A DNA stretch of 6,201 bases. Source: JALTID01 sp027004335 [NCBI: bacterium] (GTDB taxonomy: Bacteria > JALSQH01). Position numbers and translations under genes: made by a program. The stretch is taken from NCBI GenBank assembly GCA_027004335.1, contig JALTID010000239.1:1-6201 (forward strand), in the 5' to 3' direction. Below the pieces are notes generated by a model that worked only from the letters and a program-made list of their open reading frames with translations, did no database searches and was not told the origin of the DNA. This document shows, one piece after another, positions 1 to 5,964 of the stretch (position 1 is the first letter of the stretch; the number at the start of each line of letters is the position of its first letter).

Positions 1-1
1 A

Positions 2-358
2 ACAAGAATGACCCGGACCTCTTTAATTTCTACTCTTGATCAGCAGTATGTAACTACCGCAAAAGCTAAGGGATTGCCATTCTGGCAAATAGTTGTAGAG
101 CATGCTCTTAGAAATGCCCTGATCCCGGTGGTAACCATAATGGGTTTGCAATTTGGTGCACTGCTTTCAGGAGCTGTAATAACCGAGACCATATTCAGCT
201 GGCCCGGGATAGGAAGACTCCTGATTGAAGCTATTCAGACAAGAGATTATCCACTGGTTCAGGGGGTAGTACTTGTGATTGCACTTACCTATGTTATTGT
301 TAACACCCTTGTTGACTTTACCTACTCCTTGATTGACCCAAGAGTGAGGCTTGGCTGA
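2..358 (+). CDS. ABC transporter permease, DppB/OppB family (5' end outside window)
   Basis: This is the C-terminal part of an inner-membrane permease subunit of a peptide/nickel/oligosaccharide-type ABC importer. The frame is open from base 2, so the ATG at 8 is internal. About 118 codons are present, against roughly 300-340 residues for the family, so the first two thirds lie upstream. What is seen: a TR-(M)-TR-S-L stretch and '[20 protein letters not shown]', the EAA-type cytoplasmic loop that contacts the ATPase. Next comes a hydrophobic span ([20 protein letters not shown]), the family signature [13 protein letters not shown], and a last membrane segment ending in DPRVRLG, a typical DppB terminus. 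The TGA stop overlaps the ATG of the following DppC-type gene by one base (TGATG). The family assignment is secure. The cargo is not readable from this subunit; the downstream glycosidase favours a sugar-containing substrate. Confidence 0.95.
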   Translation, partial: TRMTRTSLISTLDQQYVTTAKAKGLPFWQIVVEHALRNALIPVVTIMGLQFGALLSGAVITETIFSWPGIGRLLIEAIQTRDYPLVQGVVLVIALTYVIVNTLVDFTYSLIDPRVRLG

Positions 359-1164
359 TGAAAAAGCTTTTCTGGTCTGGAATTTTTTTCATTTTCATTG
401 TTCTTATTTTTGCTACTTTAGGTCCTCTTTTTTCTCCATATTCTCCTTCACACATTGATCTTTCAGCGGGTCTAAAAGGACCATCTTTCTCCCATCCGTT
501 TGGTGTTGATAAGTTAGGAAGGGATATTTTCACCCTTGTTGCTTATGGGGCAAGGGTTTCTCTTCTTGTATCAACCATTGCAGTGGGAATATCTGTTGTT
601 GTTGGCGTAGCTGCTGGAGGAATTTCAGGTTATTTTGGTGGGATAATAGATGAATTGTTTATGAGGCTGGTGGATATTCTCCTTGCCTTTCCCGGCATTC
701 TTCTGGCAATTGCCCTTGCAGCGGCCCTTGGTCCAAGTTTGGAAAATATAATAATTGCGCTATCAGCCATGGGATGGGTTGGATATGCAAGACTTGTGAG
801 AGGACAGGTCCTATCTATTAGAGAGGAGGAATATGTACTTTCAGCCAGAGCCATTGGAATGCCATGGTGGAGAATAATCCTGTTCTACATAATTCCCCAG
901 GCTCTTCCACCAGTGCTTGTGCAGATGACCTTTGGCATGGCGGGCACCATTCTCACTGAAGCGTCGCTTTCGTTTTTGGGGCTCGGCCCTCAGGATATCC
1001 CCAGCTGGGGAAGGATAATAAGCGATGGAATTGAATACCTTCAGCAGGCTCCCCACATTGCTCTTTTTCCCGGGTTTATGATAATGCTTACTGTTATGTC
1101 TTTCAATTTTATCGGGGATTGGCTGAGAGAAAAATTATCCGTTACAGGGGGTGAAGAAATATGA
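358..1164 (+). CDS. ABC transporter permease, DppC/OppC family
   Basis: This is the second membrane subunit (268 aa), pairing with the upstream DppB-type permease to form the translocation pore. An N-terminal membrane anchor covers about residues 5-25. It is followed by the periplasmic-side motif HPFGVDKLGRDIF (46-58), which is diagnostic of the DppC branch, and then a run of membrane segments from about 65 to 255. The EAA loop is at about 163-184 (ARAIGMPWWRIILFYIIPQA), and EASLSFLGLG (201-210) with PSWGRII (215-221) are further family signatures. The protein is slightly shorter than many DppC proteins (about 280-300 aa), mainly at the N-terminus. The start is supported by GTGAGG at 344-349, eight bases ahead of the ATG, and by the one-base overlap with the upstream stop. 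Its own stop overlaps the GH31 start by four bases (ATGA). No ATPase or substrate-binding protein gene follows; these must lie upstream or elsewhere. Confidence 0.96.
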   Translation: MKKLFWSGIFFIFIVLIFATLGPLFSPYSPSHIDLSAGLKGPSFSHPFGVDKLGRDIFTLVAYGARVSLLVSTIAVGISVVVGVAAGGISGYFGGIIDELFMRLVDILLAFPGILLAIALAAALGPSLENIIIALSAMGWVGYARLVRGQVLSIREEEYVLSARAIGMPWWRIILFYIIPQALPPVLVQMTFGMAGTILTEASLSFLGLGPQDIPSWGRIISDGIEYLQQAPHIALFPGFMIMLTVMSFNFIGDWLREKLSVTGGEEI

Positions 1165-3554
1165 AGAATTTTTTGGTCTTTCTTTTACTTTTCCTTTTAA
1201 GCTGCGCTCCGACGCAAAATGAAGAAAGTTTTAAAATCGTGGGAAATATTTCCCTTAATAGTGAAAATGGAGTTCTCAGGATTTTTGCAGGCGGTAGTGA
1301 AATTGCGGATATTACCGGAACAGTTGCAATTAATAAAAAAATTTATGCATATTTTTTTACAGGATACACAAAATTTGAGGAAGAGTATCTCTCTGAAGAT
1401 AAAGGGGGGCTTGTCTCCCTTTCACCACGAGTAGCTCTGTGGAAGAATGGGATAAAGGTAGAATTTTCACCCGCAGGGGGAAGTATATTAAAGGCAGAAG
1501 TATCTTCACCTAAGGGTAATAGTGTTAGATTAATTTTCAGGTGCAGAGATATAGATCACTTTTTAGGCTTTGGTGCCCAGACATATCTCACTGATCAAAA
1601 AGGGGAAGCTTTTAATATCTGGGTAAGTGAAGAAGGAATCAGAAAAATCATGGAGAGTGATACCAATCCCCTCTGGTTCGTTGTGGGTTCCAGACATACC
1701 TCTTACTACCCGCTGCCATATTTCTATGATCCTGCAGGGTTTGGTTTTCTTGTTGATACTTCCTACAGGAGTAAATTCAACCTCTGTAAAGGTGACGAGA
1801 ATCACTGGAGTGTTGAGGTGGATGCTACTACTTTTGACCTCTATTTCATAGTTGGGAAAACCCCAAAGGAGGTAATAGAGGAATACACCACGCTTACAGG
1901 TAAGCCCATATTACCACAGAGATGGTATTTTTCCCCGTGGAATGATGCAATTGGTGGGAAGGGTAATGTGGAGCAGGTGGCAAACATTCTGAGGTCAAAT
2001 GGAATACCCTCTACAGCTATCTGGACCGAGGACTGGGGAGGAGAGGCAACAAGAGATGGGGACCTGTATAGATTCGTTTATAACTGGGATGTGGGAAGGG
2101 ACCTCTATCCAGATTTTGAAACTATGGTTACATGGTTGCATAAAGAGGGGTTCCATTTTTTAGTTTACTTTAATTCTTTCCTGGATCCTAACTCACGCGT
2201 GTGGAATGAAGTACCGGGAAATTTTTTTGTTATGGGTAAAGAGGAAAAACCATATAATATTTTTCTTCCCTCTCTTACATGGGGTGGTCTGCTTGATCTT
2301 ACCAATCAGGATGCGTGGAACTGGGCAGAGGAAAAGATGTTAGATGCCATTAAGCTGGGTGTTAACGGCTGGATGGCGGATTATGGTGAGTGGTTACCCT
2401 ATGATAGTATGAGCTCAAAAGGCCCGGGGAGTTATTATCATAATCTTTATCCTCTGCTATGGCACAGCTTGAATAGAGACGTGATGGATAAGTATACGGA
2501 AAGAAAAAATTTTGTTTATTTTACCAGGTCAGGATATATTGGAGATCAGGCTCTCACACCTGTCTACTGGCCAGGGGATCAGAGTACGGATTTTTCCATT
2601 GATGATGGTTTTCCCACGGCAATTGCCGTTGGAATCAATGTAGGTTGGAGCGGAACAGTTATGTACGGGTCTGATATAGCTGGATATATGTCCATAGGGA
2701 ATCCACCTTCTGATAAGGAACTATTTCTAAGATGGACAGAATTTGGTGCTTTTTCCCCTGTGATGAGGACCCACCACGGATATCTTGCCTTTGCCAACTG
2801 GAATTTTCACAGGGATAATTACACTCTTCAGTGGTACAAATTTTACGCAATATGGCACCAGAGGCTTTTCCCCTATCTCTACAGTGAGGCGATCTCCGCG
2901 GGTGCTGAGGGTATTCCACTTATAAGACATATGTATATGGAATTCCCTGAGGATCAAAATACAATTTCTCTTCAGACTCAGTATATGCTTGGTCCATTTT
3001 TGCTGGTTGCTCCAGTGGAGGAGAGAGGAGCAGTACATAAAATAACTTATTTCCCCCGGGGCAGGTGGTACAATTTCTGGGATGGATCGGTAATAGAGTC
3101 AAAGGGTCAATGGCTTGAAGTAAATGCGCCTCTTGAGAGGATCCCTGTCTATGTAAGAGAGGGTGGAATAATAGAGTTGCTTCCCTCTGATATTGATACT
3201 ATTGAAGCCCCCCCGGGTGCTGATTCTTCAGTTGTTACCCTTGATATGAGAGATGACTGGAGGGAAGTTCATTTTTATAAAGGAAAGAACCTCACATGGA
3301 AGGACTACGAAGGGAATGTTTTTTATAATTACCTTACTGGTGTACTTGATACTAAAAGTTTAACTCTGAATTCTGAGACTCTTCCTTTATGTGAAAATAA
3401 TACACCTTCCTGTTATTTTGAAGAAAATGGTGAAATCACTATTCGTGTTAGAAGCAATGGAGAGGAGCCCGTTTTAATAAAAGATGATAGGGGCAACAAG
3501 CTAAAGATAGAAACTGCAAAAACAAGATGGTGGGAGATTAAGATTTATCAGTAA
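1161..3554 (+). CDS. Glycoside hydrolase family 31 lipoprotein, YihQ-like branch
   Basis: A 797-aa retaining alpha-glycosidase predicted to act outside the cytoplasmic membrane. Residues 1-15 form a lipoprotein signal (hydrophobic core then LLSC, with Cys15 lipidated). An N-terminal beta-sandwich spans about 25-240 and includes FGAQ (137-140) and NIWVSEEGI (152-160), both like the sulfoquinovosidase YihQ. The (beta/alpha)8 barrel runs from about 250 to 590. WMADYGE (404-410) gives the nucleophile Asp407, and WPGDQ (470-474) gives the acid/base Asp473. SDIAGY (504-509) and MRTHHG (535-540) also match YihQ. A proximal beta domain follows to about 680, then a C-terminal extension of about 115 residues that YihQ (678 aa) lacks; Cys744 and Cys751 could form a disulfide. 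By my alignment from memory, YihQ sulfonate-pocket residues Q262, Q288, R301, W304 and Y508 correspond to I264 (least certain), E290, R304, Y307 and Y509. A true sulfoquinovosidase is therefore doubtful, and the substrate is unknown. AGGGGGTG at 1146-1153 is the ribosome site, seven bases before the ATG. The gene overlaps the permease gene by four bases, so uptake of the product by this transporter is a reasonable inference. Confidence 0.93.
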   Translation: MKNFLVFLLLFLLSCAPTQNEESFKIVGNISLNSENGVLRIFAGGSEIADITGTVAINKKIYAYFFTGYTKFEEEYLSEDKGGLVSLSPRVALWKNGIKVEFSPAGGSILKAEVSSPKGNSVRLIFRCRDIDHFLGFGAQTYLTDQKGEAFNIWVSEEGIRKIMESDTNPLWFVVGSRHTSYYPLPYFYDPAGFGFLVDTSYRSKFNLCKGDENHWSVEVDATTFDLYFIVGKTPKEVIEEYTTLTGKPILPQRWYFSPWNDAIGGKGNVEQVANILRSNGIPSTAIWTEDWGGEATRDGDLYRFVYNWDVGRDLYPDFETMVTWLHKEGFHFLVYFNSFLDPNSRVWNEVPGNFFVMGKEEKPYNIFLPSLTWGGLLDLTNQDAWNWAEEKMLDAIKLGVNGWMADYGEWLPYDSMSSKGPGSYYHNLYPLLWHSLNRDVMDKYTERKNFVYFTRSGYIGDQALTPVYWPGDQSTDFSIDDGFPTAIAVGINVGWSGTVMYGSDIAGYMSIGNPPSDKELFLRWTEFGAFSPVMRTHHGYLAFANWNFHRDNYTLQWYKFYAIWHQRLFPYLYSEAISAGAEGIPLIRHMYMEFPEDQNTISLQTQYMLGPFLLVAPVEERGAVHKITYFPRGRWYNFWDGSVIESKGQWLEVNAPLERIPVYVREGGIIELLPSDIDTIEAPPGADSSVVTLDMRDDWREVHFYKGKNLTWKDYEGNVFYNYLTGVLDTKSLTLNSETLPLCENNTPSCYFEENGEITIRVRSNGEEPVLIKDDRGNKLKIETAKTRWWEIKIYQ

Positions 3555-3944
3555 CTAAAAGGATGGCAGGAGGTGTTTTTCGTATTTTTTTATATAAAAA
3601 ATACCTCTTGCAGCAAGCTCTTCAAATCTATAAATTTCCACTTTTACTTTATATATGTGATCTTTTTCTTCTGTGAGGCGGGCTGTAGCCCTGATTCTCT
3701 CTCCAATTCTTACAGGGAGAAGGAAATCTATTTCCATTTTTTCCACAAAGAGGAAATTCTCATTAACAGCAAGTGTTGCTGCATATTCTGCTGGGGCTAA
3801 AAGAAAATTGTTATTTACCATACCTCTTTCATCTACTGCCATTTCTGAAAAAGTGAAAAATTCAACCTCAGCATATCCTTTCTCAATTATTACTGGTTCC
3901 CCAACCCACTGTCGCGAAGAATGGAGTCTGACTTTTTGTTCCAT
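3555..3944 (-). CDS. Hotdog-fold thioesterase family protein (PaaI-like)
   Basis: A 129-aa cytoplasmic protein with the single hotdog-domain layout of acyl-CoA thioesterases. The N-terminal strand region is at about 1-35. VDERGMV (37-43) leads into the central 'sausage' helix at about 46-61 (FLLAPAEYAATLAVN), followed by the strands FVEKMEIDFLLPVRIGERI (66-84), ATARLTEE (86-93) and YKVKVEIYRF (98-107). Many relatives carry an H-G-G just after the D-x-x-G-(M/L)-(V/I) turn, and here it reads N44-N45-N46. The acidic residue in the helix (Glu53) is kept. The specific acyl substrate cannot be told. The start is supported by GAGGT on the minus strand, six bases before the ATG. A good promoter lies just upstream, so the gene is probably transcribed on its own. 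Its stop abuts the GH31 stop with no spacer. A non-thioesterase hotdog role (dehydratase or binding protein) is a less likely alternative. Confidence 0.8.
   Translation of the reverse strand: MEQKVRLHSSRQWVGEPVIIEKGYAEVEFFTFSEMAVDERGMVNNNFLLAPAEYAATLAVNENFLFVEKMEIDFLLPVRIGERIRATARLTEEKDHIYKVKVEIYRFEELAARGIFYIKKYEKHLLPSF
3582..3604. repeat. AT-rich inverted repeat near the convergent gene ends
   Basis: GTATTTTTT at 3582-3590 and AAAAAATAC at 3596-3604 are perfect 9-bp inverted arms around a 5-base loop. An alternative longer stem pairs 3570-3580 with 3597-3607 (11 bp with one G-U pair). It lies inside the 3' end of the thioesterase gene and just after the GH31 stop. It is the only candidate I see for ending GH31 transcription, but it is AT-rich and has no clean U-tract after it. 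A terminator role is weak inference. Confidence 0.3.
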
Positions 3945-3964
3945 AATTGTACCTCTTTGAAGAA

Positions 3965-3992
3965 ATTATATTTCATGTGGAGTTAACTTCAA
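3965..3992 (-). promoter_or_regulatory. Sigma-70-type promoter for the thioesterase gene
   Basis: Reading the minus strand, TTGAAG (3992-3987) and a perfect TATAAT (3970-3965) are separated by 16 bases. The expected transcription start is near 3958, giving a leader of only about 14 bases that just includes the GAGGT ribosome site. An 8-bp palindrome, AGTTAACT (3981-3988), overlaps the edge of the -35 box and could be an operator, but this is not supported by anything else here. Confidence 0.6.
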
Positions 3993-4002
3993 CCCTTCCT
4001 TT

Positions 4003-4031
4003 TTCAATTTCCCTGATTATGTTATTATATA
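4003..4031 (+). promoter_or_regulatory. Possible promoter for the release-factor-like operon
   Basis: The divergent spacer must also hold the promoter for the gene starting at 4080. The best candidate is TATATA at 4026-4031 (or the overlapping TATTAT at 4023-4028), with a poor -35, TTCAAT, at 4003-4008 and a 17-base spacer. The match is weak, so the exact site is uncertain. Confidence 0.3.
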
Positions 4032-4079
4032 AGAACAGAGATAGTGATGTAATGATAAAGGATAAGTCGGAGGTACAGT

Positions 4080-5228
4080 ATGATTGTTCTTAATGAAGAG
4101 ATTAGAAGGCTACGGCAGTTTGTTAGAAGCGAACATCCTCTAATCAATTTCTATCTTTCTATTAATCCTATCAGATTCAAGGAGAAAGAATGGAAGATAA
4201 AATTGAAGGATCTTGTTAAGGAAGCCAAAGAAAATTTGAGACTTGAGGCGAAATACCCCCGTGCAGAGATCAAGAGAATTTACAGTGACATGGATTATAT
4301 GGAAAGAGAGATAAATTCTATTGACTTTTCAGGTGCAAAGTCCATAGTGTGGTTTTACAGCAGTAGCCTGGCTCTTGATGTCCTGTTTAAAATTCCTGAA
4401 GAATTACCAAGGAATGATTTTATAACTGTTTCGGAATTACCCAACTATCTCCTCCTTGATGAGGTCATGTCCAATTTTAAGAGGTATCTCCTGATCCTTT
4501 TTGATAAAGAAAGAGTCAGGTTTCTTGAATATTTTATGAAGAAAATAAGAGAGTATATGAACATCAGAGAAAGAATTCACAGGGTCGAGGATTTTAATGA
4601 TTATGGGGCTGTTGAGAATAGGATCAAACGGCATGTGATGTACCACACATACAGGCATTTTAAAAATATAATGCTTCTTGCAAAGCAGATAATAGAGGAA
4701 GAAGAAATTGATGGTGTTATACTTGCTTCCAGTGCAAATTATCTTTCTATGTTAAACGAGAATCTTGATTATGAAATTAAAAACAGGCTCGTTAGAGAGA
4801 TAACTGGCCTTGATATAAATGCTGGGAGAGAAGAAATATTAAAGAAGATTGAGTCTATTGAAAAGGACCTGAAAAGGGAAGAGGAGGAAGAACTTTTCAG
4901 GAAATTAGAGGAGAATCTCGGTACAGATGGGAAGGCAACAGCAGGGATATCCGATTCCCTTAACGCATTGTATGAGGGTAAGGTAGAAACACTGCTTATT
5001 TCTCCATCTTTTAATGAGGAAGGATATGCATGTCCCTCATGCTATTATGTTTCTCTAAACATGGAGAAGTGTCCTTACTGCGGAAACGAAATGGAAAAGC
5101 TGAATAATGTACTAAACAAAATATATGATCTTGCCATCCTGAATAGTTCAAGGGTGAAACATATTAATTTCCTCACAGAAAAATTGGAAGAAAGGGGAGA
5201 AGTTGCTGCTTTGTTGAGATTCAGATAA
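4080..5228 (+). CDS. Bacterial archaeo-eukaryotic release factor-like protein (baeRF type)
   Basis: A 382-aa cytoplasmic protein with the three-part layout of bacterial relatives of aRF1/eRF1 and Pelota. Residues 1-130 form an alpha/beta N-domain that includes LINFYLSINP and the basic KLKDLVKEAKENL helix. Residues 134-245 form a middle domain with YLLILFDKERVRF (136-148) and HVMYHTYRHFKNI (185-197). A highly charged helix spans about 250-280. An L7Ae-like C-domain begins at SLNALYEGKVETLLIS (293-308). It carries a zinc ribbon with Cys318, Cys321, Cys331 and Cys334 (CPSC, nine residues, CPYCG) and ends in AALLRFR (376-382), all typical of this family. There is no GGQ peptide-release motif and no NIKS codon-recognition motif. 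The family is thought to act on ribosomes (rescue, hibernation or defence), but which role applies here cannot be said. GGAGGT at 4069-4074, five bases before the ATG, fixes the start. It leads a tight operon with the rhomboid gene, 16 bases downstream. Confidence 0.82.
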   Translation: MIVLNEEIRRLRQFVRSEHPLINFYLSINPIRFKEKEWKIKLKDLVKEAKENLRLEAKYPRAEIKRIYSDMDYMEREINSIDFSGAKSIVWFYSSSLALDVLFKIPEELPRNDFITVSELPNYLLLDEVMSNFKRYLLILFDKERVRFLEYFMKKIREYMNIRERIHRVEDFNDYGAVENRIKRHVMYHTYRHFKNIMLLAKQIIEEEEIDGVILASSANYLSMLNENLDYEIKNRLVREITGLDINAGREEILKKIESIEKDLKREEEEELFRKLEENLGTDGKATAGISDSLNALYEGKVETLLISPSFNEEGYACPSCYYVSLNMEKCPYCGNEMEKLNNVLNKIYDLAILNSSRVKHINFLTEKLEERGEVAALLRFR

Positions 5229-5244
5229 GGGGCTTATGGCATAG

Positions 5245-5955
5245 ATGTTTCCTTTAAAAGATGATATTCCTTCGCGAACCTTTCCCTGGGTTAATTATTC
5301 AATAATTATCTTAAATTTTATTGTGTTCTTCTATGAGATTTCGCTGGGGAGTCATTTTCAGATATTTCTTGCACAATATGGTTTCGTTCCCCTTAGATTT
5401 AGTGTGGGAATAGAACGGCATCTTCCCTTTTTCACTCTCATTCTTCCAGTTTTTTATTCTATGTTTCTTCATGGAGGCTGGTTTCATATTATAGGAAATA
5501 TGTGGTTCCTCTATATTTTTGGGGACAATGTTGAGGATCGCCTGGGCCATTTTCATTACATAATTTTTTATCTTGTATCAGGTTGTATTGCCGTGTTTAC
5601 CCAGTACATAATAAATCCTTATACCAATATCCCTCTTATTGGTGCAAGTGGAGCTATTGCAGGGGTTTTAGGTGCCTACATGGTTTTTTATCCTTACGCC
5701 CGGGTGCTGACATTGCTAATAATTTTTATTTTTATTGATATTGTATATCTCCCTGCGATCCTGTATCTTTTCCTCTGGTTTTTTATACAATTTCTGTATG
5801 GAACTTCTTCAGCTCTCTACGCCTCTGCTACTCGCGGGGGAGTTGCATGGTGGGCGCATGTTGGTGGTTTTGTATTTGGTGTTATATGGGCAATTATTAT
5901 AAGATTAAGAGGTGGAAATGAAAAAGATTATCTTCATGAAATACTGCCATGGTAG
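5245..5955 (+). CDS. Rhomboid family intramembrane serine protease
   Basis: A 236-aa polytopic membrane protease that cleaves transmembrane segments within the bilayer. The start MFPLKDDIPSRTFPWVNY is the standard N-terminus of bacterial rhomboids. The first membrane helix is at about 17-33. The H-G-G-W-F-H-x-x-x-N motif is at 76-85 (His76, His81 and oxyanion Asn85), followed by FGDNVED (92-98). The catalytic dyad is complete: Ser135 in GASG (133-136) and His205 in AHVGG (204-208). About six membrane segments fit the length, so the enzyme should be active. The nearest purine-rich site, AAGGGG (5227-5232), lies 12 bases before the ATG, which is long. Translation probably relies on coupling to the upstream gene, whose stop is 16 bases away. 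The stop codon is embedded in the ribosome site of the next gene. Substrates cannot be predicted. Confidence 0.95.
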   Translation: MFPLKDDIPSRTFPWVNYSIIILNFIVFFYEISLGSHFQIFLAQYGFVPLRFSVGIERHLPFFTLILPVFYSMFLHGGWFHIIGNMWFLYIFGDNVEDRLGHFHYIIFYLVSGCIAVFTQYIINPYTNIPLIGASGAIAGVLGAYMVFYPYARVLTLLIIFIFIDIVYLPAILYLFLWFFIQFLYGTSSALYASATRGGVAWWAHVGGFVFGVIWAIIIRLRGGNEKDYLHEILPW

Positions 5956-5960
5956 GAGGT
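5954..5960 (+). promoter_or_regulatory. Strong ribosome binding site before the SDH-type gene
   Basis: AGGAGGT overlaps the rhomboid TAG stop (5953-5955) and sits four bases before the ATG at 5965. It is the strongest such site in the window. It implies that translation really begins here, immediately before the protease nucleophile motif, and that the gene is coupled to the rhomboid gene. Confidence 0.8.
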
Positions 5961-5964
5961 CAGG

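Noticed and set aside
630-1056. Two minus-strand reading frames opposite the DppC-type permease
   Set aside because: They are shadow frames of a gene with clear family signatures and show no motifs of their own.
2579-3102. Several overlapping minus-strand reading frames within the GH31 gene
   Set aside because: They lie opposite conserved catalytic-barrel and beta-domain sequence, are mutually overlapping, and show no family motifs.
1161-3554. Naming the GH31 protein a sulfoquinovosidase (YihQ)
   Set aside because: The overall motifs fit that branch, but three of the five sulfonate-pocket positions appear substituted, so the specific name is not supported.
3673-3960. A 95-codon plus-strand reading frame opposite the thioesterase gene
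   Set aside because: It is antisense to a gene with clear hotdog motifs, a ribosome site and a promoter. Its translation has no recognisable domain.
3981-3988. AGTTAACT palindrome as a regulator operator
   Set aside because: An 8-bp AT-rich palindrome is common by chance and no second copy or regulator gene is visible. It is mentioned only alongside the promoter.
5650-5955. Missing SDH N-terminal domain encoded in another frame over the rhomboid 3' end (frameshift explanation)
   Set aside because: No open frame of the needed ~100 codons overlaps this stretch, and no HTPGG-like motif was seen, so a simple frameshift does not explain the truncation.
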